Assembly: GCA_009783365.1 (NCBI GenBank)
Contig: WRHG01000045.1
Coordinates: 1 to 12,067 of the forward strand
Source of the DNA: Clostridia bacterium
GTDB lineage: Bacteria; Bacillota_A; Clostridia; Christensenellales; Aristaeellaceae
Reading direction: 5' to 3'
Length of the DNA stretch: 12,067 nucleotides
A program made the position numbers and the translations under genes. The notes beneath the pieces are model-generated. The model ran no database searches, had not been told where the DNA came from, and saw only the letters and a program-made list of their open reading frames with translations. Numbering within the stretch: position 1 is the first letter of the stretch; the number at the start of each line of letters is the position of its first letter. This document shows, piece by piece, positions 1-5,747 of this stretch.

Positions 1-204
1 GTCGGTTTCATCGTACAATGAAGCGGACGGCGGCGGGGTAGAATGAAATTCTGTTCCCCGCTGTCGGCAGCGAGATGATACGGCGAAAATCCAGTCAGTC
101 AAGGCTTTAGGGCTGGAGATTTGCGCAGCAAATACTACCCGCCTTGACAGGCTGGACAGGAGAAACGGCGGTTTAACAAAATAGATTACTCATGGTTTTG
201 TCTA
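1..204. other. Non-coding left edge rich in inverted repeats
   Basis: No reading frame of convincing length or composition is visible on either strand. The stretch is notable for nested inverted repeats. One is a GC-rich hairpin at about 31-63, with a four-G run at 35-38 facing a four-C run at 56-59 and AGAAT/ATTCT inside it. A second possible stem is GCTG/CAGC at 60-71, which competes with the first. A third is an 8-bp repeat, GTCAAGGC (98-105) against GCCTTGAC (141-148), enclosing an inner ATTTGC/GCAAAT hairpin (119-133). The insertion sequence starts right after it, so this may be the remainder of an interrupted feature. I cannot name it. Confidence 0.5.
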
Positions 205-223
205 GTACGATGCGTCAATTAAA
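202..223 (+). repeat. Left terminal inverted repeat of the IS630 element, with CTA flank
   Basis: The 22 bases from CTAG to AAATT-proximal AAA match the reverse complement of 1388-1409 at 18 positions, including an unbroken 13-base core at 211-223. The transposase stop codon (219-221) lies inside this repeat. The TA at 203-204 is the presumed target duplication. Confidence 0.8.
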
Positions 224-1351
224 GATCTGGATATAATCCTTTAAGTTTGATCCGAGCATCATCGTTGGTAAATTGCCAATTCACCGCAACAGCGGAATCA
301 TTTCTGACAGTATTCCAAGCATCAAGCTCCGATGCCAAGGTACGGATATCCGGTATACGCCGCCTTAAGCACTGCGAGGTCATAGCGCTCAACTCGATCT
401 CCGCGATATTCAGCCAGCTTCCGTGTTTGGGAGTATAGTGGATCTCCATACGCTTTGCCAAAGCGCGAGCCCTGTCTGGCGGGAAGGTTTCATAAAGCGA
501 CGAGATTGCGTGTGTATTCAAATTATCCATAACGAAGCAGACTTTGGCGGCGCGGGGGTAGTGAACTTCCAAGATTTCAGCTATCAATTTCGCCCAATCT
601 CTCTTGGTGCGGCGCTCTGACGTAAAGACTTTTCGCCAACTCTGCAATGGCTCGGTAAAAATGAAAATGCTGCATGTGCCATGTCGGATATATTCACTAT
701 CATACCGAAAAGCCTTGCCAGGCTTCATAGGAATAGGTTGACGGTTTTCATCCAGTAGTTGGTAAGGTTTCTCGTCCATGCAAATGAACGGGCACGATTC
801 GTCATACTCGCGCTGGTAGACATCCAAAACATCTTCCATGTTGGCGACAAAAGCCGCATTTTGTTTCGGTGGGATGCACCAGCATTTTTTCAAGTGAGGC
901 TTAAGTGGTGTTTTTTTAACAGTCGGCCAATGGTATTGCCTGATATTGCCTCCACGATGTGAAGCTCCACAACTTTTTTCTCTAACAGTCGCAATGTCCA
1001 TCTACCTCTTTCTTCCGGCGGCGTTCCACAAGCAAGCGCTATAATCCGAGCTTCTACATCCCCTGTCGCAATAGGTTGAATTGGCGACATTTCTCGAACT
1101 TTGCAATATACTGTCGCTTGCAATCCTTCCTCTGCAAACTGCCTGCTGATATTATAGATCGTCGTGGTTGTTGTATGATACCGCTCGGCTATCTCGGTCT
1201 GTTTCTTATCCCCACCATGATTTTCGTCCAGACTCAGTAAAATGTTTGCTCTCCTTATTGTGGCCGCAGAATGCTTCCCTCGTTTGGTTATCCCTTCAAG
1301 TTCCTTTCGTTGATCCTCTCGTAGATTCACCTTGTACTTCTTCGGCTTCAT
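219..1351 (-). CDS. IS630-family DDE transposase, two frames joined by -1 frameshift (377 aa if fused)
   Basis: The enzyme cuts and rejoins the ends of its element at TA targets. The first frame starts at ATG 1351 and gives an N-terminal helix-turn-helix region (about residues 48-80, KQTEIAERYHTT...). Reading slips back one base on the AAAAAAA run at 911-917 into the second frame, which holds the RNase H-like catalytic domain. The DDE residues are all visible: Asp193 in CMDEK, Asp276 in FVMDN and Glu318 in SWLNIAE. The joined protein of 377 aa is a normal length for this family, and the join falls in the conserved LKPHLKK region. No residues are missing at the junction, which favours programmed frameshifting over decay, although a one-base deletion from an A8 run would look the same. 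Confidence 0.85.
890..1351 (-). CDS. Unshifted product of the transposase gene (DNA-binding part, 153 aa)
   Basis: Ribosomes that do not slip end at the TGA finishing at 890, six residues after the slippery run. The product keeps the helix-turn-helix region and lacks all three catalytic acidic residues. In other IS families with programmed frameshifting, such as IS1 and IS3, the short unshifted product can act as a repressor of transposition. Whether this one does is inference. The start ATG 1351 has a GAGGGGG ribosome binding site seven bases upstream, at 1359-1365. Confidence 0.6.
   Translation of the reverse strand: MKPKKYKVNLREDQRKELEGITKRGKHSAATIRRANILLSLDENHGGDKKQTEIAERYHTTTTTIYNISRQFAEEGLQATVYCKVREMSPIQPIATGDVEARIIALACGTPPEERGRWTLRLLEKKVVELHIVEAISGNTIGRLLKKHHLSLT
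911..917 (-). promoter_or_regulatory. Slippery heptamer A AAA AAA for -1 translational frameshift
   Basis: In the first frame the codons are TTA AAA AAA CAC. Slipping back one base gives AAA AAA ACA CCA, which opens the catalytic frame. This fits the classic X XXY YYZ pattern. I saw no strong stimulatory hairpin immediately downstream, and no Shine-Dalgarno-like sequence at the usual 10-14 base distance upstream, so efficiency may be low. Confidence 0.65.
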
Positions 1352-1378
1352 AATTATTCCCCCTCGGAGAATAATTAT
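1350..1378 (-). promoter_or_regulatory. Hairpin enclosing the transposase ribosome binding site and start codon
   Basis: On the minus strand, nine A/T pairs (1370-1378 with 1350-1358) continue into CTCC (1366-1369) pairing with GGGG (1359-1362) around a three-base GAG loop. The result is a 13-bp stem with one G-U pair. It buries the GAGGGGG ribosome binding site and the first two bases of the ATG. Only transcripts starting outside the element would contain both arms. Confidence 0.6.
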
Positions 1379-1402
1379 ATCATAAATTTTAATTGACGCA
1401 AT
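1374..1402 (-). promoter_or_regulatory. Transposase promoter partly inside the right inverted repeat
   Basis: A perfect TATAAT (1374-1379) preceded by TG one base upstream forms an extended -10. A weak -35, TTGCGT, lies 16 bases further up within the terminal repeat. The predicted start point near 1367 would give a very short leader that omits the 5' arm of the start-codon hairpin. Confidence 0.55.
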
Positions 1403-1409
1403 ATGCTAG
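1388..1409 (-). repeat. Right terminal inverted repeat of the IS630 element, with TAG flank
   Basis: This is the partner of the left repeat, with the 13-base core at 1388-1400 perfectly inverted. The TA at 1407-1408 is the second copy of the target dinucleotide. The likely -35 region of the transposase promoter falls in this repeat. Confidence 0.8.
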
Positions 1410-1700
1410 CCTTTTACTCATAACCGAATCCCCCACGTTTTGTCCATTACTTTGCTGCCGTGATATCCACCGCCGCCAGCGGGAGTAGGACAGTCATGCC
1501 TTCTCAAACCCAAAACGTTATCCTCGAACAGTGAGGAGGAGCATCAAAGGGTAAAAGCGGTTTCGTCATGCCGGGCCGCTTTGTATACTCATTCTATCAC
1601 AAACGGAGAACGGTAGAAACCTTAAAATCGCACTCGCCATTTTAACCTTGGAGTGTTCGGATACGGTGCTCGCCGCGGTTATAATCCACCCAGTTCAACC
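1409..1700. other. Non-coding stretch between the insertion sequence and the HEAT-like gene
   Basis: No convincing gene is visible. A short ATG frame at 1496 ends after 12 codons. An AAAGCGG/CCGCTTT inverted repeat (1554-1560 and 1576-1582) could form a stem-loop, but no T-run follows it on the + strand. Its role is unknown. Confidence 0.5.
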
Positions 1701-1705
1701 TGGCA

Positions 1706-1735
1706 TTGGACCTGTGATTGTGGTATGATTCCAAT
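1706..1735 (+). promoter_or_regulatory. Predicted promoter, with overlapping inverted repeat, for the HEAT-like gene
   Basis: TATGAT (1724-1729) preceded by TGG forms an extended -10. No good -35 exists at normal spacing; TTGGAC at 1706 sits only 12 bases away. ATTGGA (1705-1710) and TCCAAT (1730-1735) are inverted copies straddling the -10, a layout compatible with an operator. Confidence 0.4.
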
Positions 1736-1781
1736 AGAAATCTTGAAGCGAAGCTTTTAACTTTTGCGAGAGGTGTATGTT

Positions 1782-2327
1782 ATGGATGTTATCGGCTTGC
1801 TTAACAACAAAGCCATGAAGGCCGTTGAAAAAAGAAATGAAATTGAGGAAGCAATCAAAACAGGCGCCCTAACGATTCAAGGAGTCCAAGCTTTAGAGGG
1901 CGCAGTTGATGACAAAAGAATCTCGTTAGTCTTTGAAGCCATGGAAGCCGTCACCGAAAAAAACCCAGAAATAGCAGATTTGGGTTGGCTCAAGTTCGCC
2001 CAAAAATATATCACGTCACAATCAAATAACTTGAAAAGAGAGTCATCAAGAATCGTTGGGAACATCGCGCACCTTTTCCCAAATGACTTGGAAGCGGCAA
2101 CCCAGAAGCTGTTGGCAAATACGAGCAATGATGGGACTGTAATCCGATGGAGCAGTGCGTATGCGCTCGGCAGAATTATATCCGTCCCTCAGCATGCCAA
2201 CAGCGAGCTACTTGGCGTGGTAACGGCATTGTACGAACAGGAAACTGATACAGGGATAAGGAATCAGTATCTCCGTGGTCTGAAACAAGCTCGAAAGATA
2301 AGGAGGCAATCCGTGGATGAACCTTAA
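1782..2327 (+). CDS. Small HEAT-like repeat protein, unknown function (181 aa)
   Basis: The protein is almost wholly alpha-helical by composition, with no signal peptide or membrane segment, so it is probably cytoplasmic. It has several 30-40 residue helical pairs. A segment around residues 85-180, with a conserved-looking SSRIVGNIAH and later WSSAYALGRI, resembles HEAT/armadillo repeats, which act as protein-binding scaffolds. ATG 1782 is preferred over an upstream TTG (1764) because AGAGGTG (1769-1775) sits six bases ahead of it. I see no catalytic motif. It stands alone between an insertion sequence and a converging gene, with lower GC than the opp genes, so it may be accessory DNA. A role as a partner or sensor subunit is only a guess. 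Confidence 0.7.
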   Translation: MDVIGLLNNKAMKAVEKRNEIEEAIKTGALTIQGVQALEGAVDDKRISLVFEAMEAVTEKNPEIADLGWLKFAQKYITSQSNNLKRESSRIVGNIAHLFPNDLEAATQKLLANTSNDGTVIRWSSAYALGRIISVPQHANSELLGVVTALYEQETDTGIRNQYLRGLKQARKIRRQSVDEP

Positions 2328-2394
2328 CGTGGCTGCCACCTTACGCAAGACCTCACCATTCACAAGCTTTGCGCGAAAATGGGTTGCCAAATAA
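2317..2394 (+). CDS. Possible small overlapping ORF (25 aa, basic)
   Basis: ATG 2317 overlaps the last codons of the HEAT-like gene in another frame and has an excellent AAGGAGG (2300-2306) ten bases upstream. The 25-residue product is basic (LRK, ARKW, AK) with no Cys and no evident membrane segment. It could be a coupled small protein, or the surviving start of a longer second gene of the operon. Such a short frame can arise by chance. Confidence 0.25.
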   Translation: MNLNVAATLRKTSPFTSFARKWVAK

Positions 2395-2433
2395 ATCAAT
2401 CAAAAGACCGCCGATCTCGCTGCCCCGCATCGT

Positions 2434-3162
2434 TTATTTCCACGTCGCGCCGAAGCCCTTCACGCACCAGGTGGGGTTGCGGGGAGCGATGTTCAGCCGC
2501 TCGTCCGCGCCCTCAGGCGAACTTTCTAAAAAGCTCATGTTTCCCTGCTGGAAGGGCGCGTGCGGGTCGTACAGGAAAAGGTAATGCCGGATGGTGTCTC
2601 CCTGGTTCCCCTCGATGGTTTCGGTCAGGTAGCGGCCGTCCGCCTGCAGCTCGGCGCTATATACGATCCCCACGTGCATCTCCCACAGGCCCTTTCTGGT
2701 GGCGTATATGATCGTATATCCCGGACGGGGCACCGCGCTGACCCGCCCGACAGTCTCAAACGCGCCGAACAACGTAGGAATCCGCCGCATCTTGAAATTG
2801 AATATCTCATCATCGGGCCTTGGGGCGACTTCCTTAAGGAGGTATAACGTAATATCCTGCCGCGCAGTGCACCACGCGATGAATATGTTACACCATGCAA
2901 CTTTGGCGCCATACCAGCGCGTGTACACGTTGGAGCGCTTCAAGCGCTTTCCGCCCACCTCCGTATACTCGTTATACGCCGTATCCAGCATACGCTTAAT
3001 TACCTCCGGCGTTTCCTTGCCTTCAAGCTGTTCCTCCCGGCCGTATGCTTCCCAGGCGCTGTATTTTGACAGCCGTCTGTCACCGGCCCGGGCGGACGGC
3101 GCGAAGCACAGCAGCAAGGCGCAGGCGATGATTCCCATCTTTTTTCCCATCGATATAGCCAT
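2434..3162 (-). CDS. Secreted CHAP/NlpC-P60-like cysteine amidohydrolase (242 aa)
   Basis: The probable role is cutting amide bonds in peptidoglycan outside the cytoplasm. A signal peptide (residues 1-26, KK then a hydrophobic core, ending ARA before GD) is clear, with no lipobox. The WCNIFIAWC motif gives the likely nucleophile Cys91. His163 in MHVGIVYS and the Glu/Asn of IEGNQGD (184-186) complete the pattern seen in CHAP enzymes. ATG 3162 is chosen over TTG 3186 because GGAG lies eight bases upstream of it and the signal peptide then has normal length. Residues 27-80 precede the catalytic domain and have no recognised cell-wall binding repeat. The gene has its own upstream promoter and lies downstream of the opp terminator. 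The exact substrate is unknown. Confidence 0.75.
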   Translation of the reverse strand: MAISMGKKMGIIACALLLCFAPSARAGDRRLSKYSAWEAYGREEQLEGKETPEVIKRMLDTAYNEYTEVGGKRLKRSNVYTRWYGAKVAWCNIFIAWCTARQDITLYLLKEVAPRPDDEIFNFKMRRIPTLFGAFETVGRVSAVPRPGYTIIYATRKGLWEMHVGIVYSAELQADGRYLTETIEGNQGDTIRHYLFLYDPHAPFQQGNMSFLESSPEGADERLNIAPRNPTWCVKGFGATWK

Positions 3163-3363
3163 TCTTTTCGCTCCGTTCAGGGACAAATAGTGATGAAATC
3201 GAGTTCAAGCACAAAAACGTGTGACGCCGATCACGAAGACTTATCTTTATACGTAACTCCGTTGGCCTTTGGGATTCCCAGCAACTGTCTGCTCTGGTTT
3301 TCGCTGCTCTTACGAGCAATATGCACAATCCGGTAAAAATTCAATTTCCACGTCGATATCTCA
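3163..3363 (-). promoter_or_regulatory. Long structured leader of the CHAP-like gene
   Basis: About 200 nt separate the predicted transcript start from the gene. Visible elements include TGCTC/GAGCA closed by a GTAA (GNRA-type) tetraloop (3305-3318), a CCA-AGCA/TGCTGG stem next to it, the palindrome TGGGATTCCCA (3270-3280) and a GTGA/TCAC repeat near 3221-3234. I could not match it to a riboswitch class by eye. No convincing protein-coding frame fits here. Confidence 0.35.
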
Positions 3364-3369
3364 GTAAGC

Positions 3370-3398
3370 AGTGTATCATAAACGAAAAGAGTAGGCAA
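3370..3398 (-). promoter_or_regulatory. Predicted promoter for the CHAP-like gene
   Basis: TTGCCT (3393-3398) and TACACT (3370-3375) are spaced by 17 bases, and TG one base upstream of the -10 adds extended -10 character. Four of six bases match consensus in each box. The predicted start near 3363 leaves a leader of about 200 nt before ATG 3162. Confidence 0.5.
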
Positions 3399-3435
3399 TA
3401 TGAATCCGCTTGGAGTTTCCTTTAGGATGCCGCGA

Positions 3436-3475
3436 TAAAAATCCCCCGGATGCCTTTTATGACGCTCCGGGGGAT
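3436..3475 (-). terminator. Rho-independent terminator of the opp operon
   Basis: ATCCCCCGGA (3441-3450) and TCCGGGGGAT (3466-3475) form a perfect 10-bp stem around a 15-nt loop. On the minus strand it is followed by TTTTTATC. It lies about 50 bases past the stop of the prolyl isomerase gene. The + strand side also has five T (3477-3481), so it could work in both directions. Confidence 0.85.
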
Positions 3476-3524
3476 ATTTTTCACACAAACCGTTTTGCAG
3501 AATACACCCGAAAGTCCGCCGGCT

Positions 3525-4058
3525 TTACGGTAACCGTTGCACCGGCGGCAGAGATCCCTCTCCGGTAATTTTCACACGAACTCGCTGCAACAGAGGCATG
3601 TGAAGCGGCTTGTTCCAGGTTCCTTTGCAGGAGGTTGGCAGCGATGCCAGGGCGTCCAGCACGTCAAAACCTTCCAGCATGTACCCAAAGGCTGCGTAAT
3701 AGCCGTCCAACTTATAGGCGTCACGGTGCACCACAAAAAACTGGGTGCCCGCCGTATCGAAGTCTTCGTCGCGCGCCATGCTAAGAGCGCCCCTGCGATG
3801 GTCCAAACCGGTATTTACGCCGTTTTTCGCGAATTCACCCCGAATGTGAAAGTTACTGTCAGTCATGATGTCGTTGTCCGGGCTGCCGGCTTGTATCACA
3901 TAGCCATCCACAATACGGCAAATGCCCAGGCCATCATAGAAGCCCTCATTGGCGGATTGCGCGAAGCTGGCCACCGTAATGGGAGCGCGTTCCGGGAACA
4001 GCTCAAAATTCATGGTCCGGCCATCCTCCAGGGTTATGAATGCTTGTACCATGATCAC
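3525..4058 (-). CDS. Cyclophilin-type peptidyl-prolyl cis-trans isomerase (177 aa)
   Basis: The enzyme speeds cis-trans flipping of X-Pro bonds. The fold is recognisable from start to end: FELFPERAPITVASF near the N-terminus, then catalytic Arg48 and Gln56 in CRIVDGYVIQAG, GALSMAR (90-96), TQFFVVH (105-111) and LDGYYAAFG. The hydrophobic residues after Arg are altered from the usual GFMIQGG to GYVIQAG. The Trp and His of human cyclophilin A near the LDG motif are absent, and their loss is common in bacterial members. There is no signal peptide, so it should be cytoplasmic. GTG 4058 overlaps the oppA stop as GTGA; ATG 4052 two codons later is the alternative. It is the last gene of the opp operon, before a terminator. 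Residues 165-177 form a short tail beyond the domain. Confidence 0.9.
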   Translation of the reverse strand: MIMVQAFITLEDGRTMNFELFPERAPITVASFAQSANEGFYDGLGICRIVDGYVIQAGSPDNDIMTDSNFHIRGEFAKNGVNTGLDHRRGALSMARDEDFDTAGTQFFVVHRDAYKLDGYYAAFGYMLEGFDVLDALASLPTSCKGTWNKPLHMPLLQRVRVKITGEGSLPPVQRLP

Positions 4059-5662
4059 TCGCTAATGAAAGTGGTCCTGAGCCAGATGGTGCCCGAGTAG
4101 TCGAAGTAGTAACCTTGCACCTTCTCATTCATAAGCATTGTGTTGGCGCGATGAAACAGTGTAAGCAGCGGGTAGTCCGCGGAAGCCATCGCCTCGGCAC
4201 GGCGCATGATGTCCAGCGCCACTACCGGGTCGGTTTCCTGTTGCGCTTGAGCCACCAGCGCGTCGTAGTCGGGATTGCTGTAACCAACCAGGTTATTGGC
4301 GTCATCGGTCTTGAGCAGCGGCAGGAAAGTCATGGGGTGCAGATAATCCGCGCCCCAACCCATAGCGCCGACTTCATAGTTGAAGGCCTTAATATTCTCA
4401 TAGTACACCGCCCAATCCTCGTTGGAGATCTCCACCTGGATGCCCAGGTTCTCGGTGAACATGGCGGCCAGCGCTTCCACGGTCTTCTTGACCACATCGT
4501 TGGTATAGTATGACAGCTGGAGGGGTGGGAAACCCTCGCCGTTGGGATAGCCCGCTTCAGCAAGGGCGGCGCGTGCGGCTTCCACATCTGCCGTGGGCGA
4601 CAGCCCGAAAGTGGAACGGCCTTCAACAAAGTCTTCGCCGTTTACCACGTAGCTGGGGCCGATCAGGCTATAAGCCGGGTACGCGGGGGTCTGGATGACT
4701 TCGTCGATGATTGCCTGGCGGTCAATGGCCAGGTTTAGCGCCTTTCGCACCAGCACATTGTCGTACGGAGCCTTAAGGTTGTTGATATCATAGTAGGTGG
4801 TAGCATAGGCCGGCACGATTACCACGCCGGCATTGGCGGCACGCAAGCGGGCGAAGTCACTGGGAGGGATCGTACGCGATCCGTCAACTTCGTTTGCCTC
4901 ATAAGCCAGCAGTGCCGTTGCGCTGTCCTCAATGTAGCGGAAGGTGATCTTCTCCAGCTTCACCAGGTCGGCGTTGTAATACTCGGTGTTCTTCACCAGC
5001 ACCACGCTCTCGCCGATGTTGAATTCGCTGACCTTAAACGGGCCATTGACCACGTAGGTTTCCGGCTTGTTGGTCCACAGGTCGCCATTGGCTTCTACCG
5101 TGGCCTGTTGCACGGGGCTGAATGTCCACATGGTGAGAATGGACAGGTAAAACGGCGCGGGTACCTTAAGGGTGAGCACCAGCGTCCGGTCATCCGGGGC
5201 TTTCACGCCAAGATCCTCTTCCGAGCCCTCTCCGTCGTAGTACTCCTGCGCGCCAACGACGTAGTCGGTCAGCAAGTCCAAGTACTGGGCGGCGGTTGTC
5301 GGGGTCAGAACGCGCTGGAAGGTATACAGGTAGTCCTTGGCGGTCAGCGGGCTTCCGTCAGACCACTTGAGGTCCTCGCGCAGGGTGAACGTGTAGGTAA
5401 GGCCGTCGTCGCTGATGATCCAGCTCTCGGCATTGCCGGGGACCATTGAACCGTCGGCGGTGTCATAGGTTACCAGACCCTCAAATACATTGAACAGAAA
5501 GGGCGCGGCGAAACTATTATTCGTCACGCTGGGGTCAAAGCCGTCGGGCTGGTTCTGCAAAGCGAATACCATTTCCTGGGCAGACGCCGCCAACACGCCG
5601 GCCATGGGGAACGCGACGACAGTCAGGGCAATCGCCAACAGCCATACAAGGGTTTTACGCAT
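4055..5662 (-). CDS. oppA: Oligo/dipeptide ABC transporter substrate-binding protein (535 aa)
   Basis: It captures peptides outside the membrane and delivers them to OppBC. It belongs to the family 5 extracellular solute-binding proteins. Evidence is the LTYTFTLREDLKWSDGSPLTAKDYLYTFQ-type region near residues 100-130, the LNLAIDR and GYPNGEGFPP stretches, and normal length. The signal peptide is MRKT plus a hydrophobic core with a likely signal peptidase I site after ASA (residue 28). There is no Cys, so it is not a lipoprotein, unusual if the host is Gram-positive. ATG 5662 is fixed by AAGGAGG a few bases upstream, the strongest site in the operon, and a frame extending upstream to 5902 is not real. 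It follows oppF after 85 nt containing a hairpin. Peptide rather than nickel or sugar specificity is inferred from family and neighbours. Confidence 0.9.
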   Translation of the reverse strand: MRKTLVWLLAIALTVVAFPMAGVLAASAQEMVFALQNQPDGFDPSVTNNSFAAPFLFNVFEGLVTYDTADGSMVPGNAESWIISDDGLTYTFTLREDLKWSDGSPLTAKDYLYTFQRVLTPTTAAQYLDLLTDYVVGAQEYYDGEGSEEDLGVKAPDDRTLVLTLKVPAPFYLSILTMWTFSPVQQATVEANGDLWTNKPETYVVNGPFKVSEFNIGESVVLVKNTEYYNADLVKLEKITFRYIEDSATALLAYEANEVDGSRTIPPSDFARLRAANAGVVIVPAYATTYYDINNLKAPYDNVLVRKALNLAIDRQAIIDEVIQTPAYPAYSLIGPSYVVNGEDFVEGRSTFGLSPTADVEAARAALAEAGYPNGEGFPPLQLSYYTNDVVKKTVEALAAMFTENLGIQVEISNEDWAVYYENIKAFNYEVGAMGWGADYLHPMTFLPLLKTDDANNLVGYSNPDYDALVAQAQQETDPVVALDIMRRAEAMASADYPLLTLFHRANTMLMNEKVQGYYFDYSGTIWLRTTFISE

Positions 5663-5695
5663 TTCGATCTCCTCCTTAAAATAGATGAATCTATG

Positions 5696-5720
5696 CCCAA
5701 TGCCTAACCGGCATTTTGGG
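5696..5720 (-). promoter_or_regulatory. Intercistronic hairpin between oppF and oppA
   Basis: ATGCC and GGCAT flank a GGTTA loop, extended outward by an A-T pair and, past a two-base bulge, by three C-G pairs. No T-run follows, so it is not an obvious terminator. Hairpins at this place can stabilise the 3' mRNA and raise binding-protein output relative to the membrane parts. That role is inferred. Confidence 0.45.
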
Positions 5721-5747
5721 AACAATCTTTGGATCCAAGGGTGTGCC

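Larger units (their letters stand above)
205..1406 (-). mobile_element. IS630-family insertion sequence, apparently complete (about 1.2 kb)
   Basis: The element carries one transposase gene read on the minus strand and is bounded by terminal inverted repeats with an identical 13-bp core, TGCGTCAATTAAA (211-223) and its reverse complement (1388-1400). Six bases outside each core lies a TA inside CTAG (left TA 203-204, right TA 1407-1408). IS630/Tc1-mariner elements insert at TA and duplicate it, and CTAG is a known preferred context for IS630 itself, so the ends 205 and 1406 are well supported. Removing the element and one TA restores a single CTAG. Both ends and the catalytic triad are intact, so the copy looks recent and possibly active. 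The exact outer boundary is inferred from symmetry. Confidence 0.85.

Noticed and set aside
1496..1534. Short frame beginning MPSQTQN, resembling starts of some serine recombinases
   Set aside because: It stops after 12 codons and nothing downstream resembles a recombinase domain.
2560..3190. Plus-strand frames opposite the CHAP-like gene
   Set aside because: They are mirror frames of a clear coding gene with a signal peptide and catalytic motifs, and have no plausible starts.
3231..3488. 85-codon minus-strand frame between the terminator and the CHAP-like gene
   Set aside because: It begins inside the terminator hairpin, runs through the predicted promoter, has no good ribosome binding site and no recognisable domain.
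3537..4100. 187-codon plus-strand frame opposite the prolyl isomerase
   Set aside because: The cyclophilin motifs on the minus strand are unmistakable and the plus frame resembles nothing.
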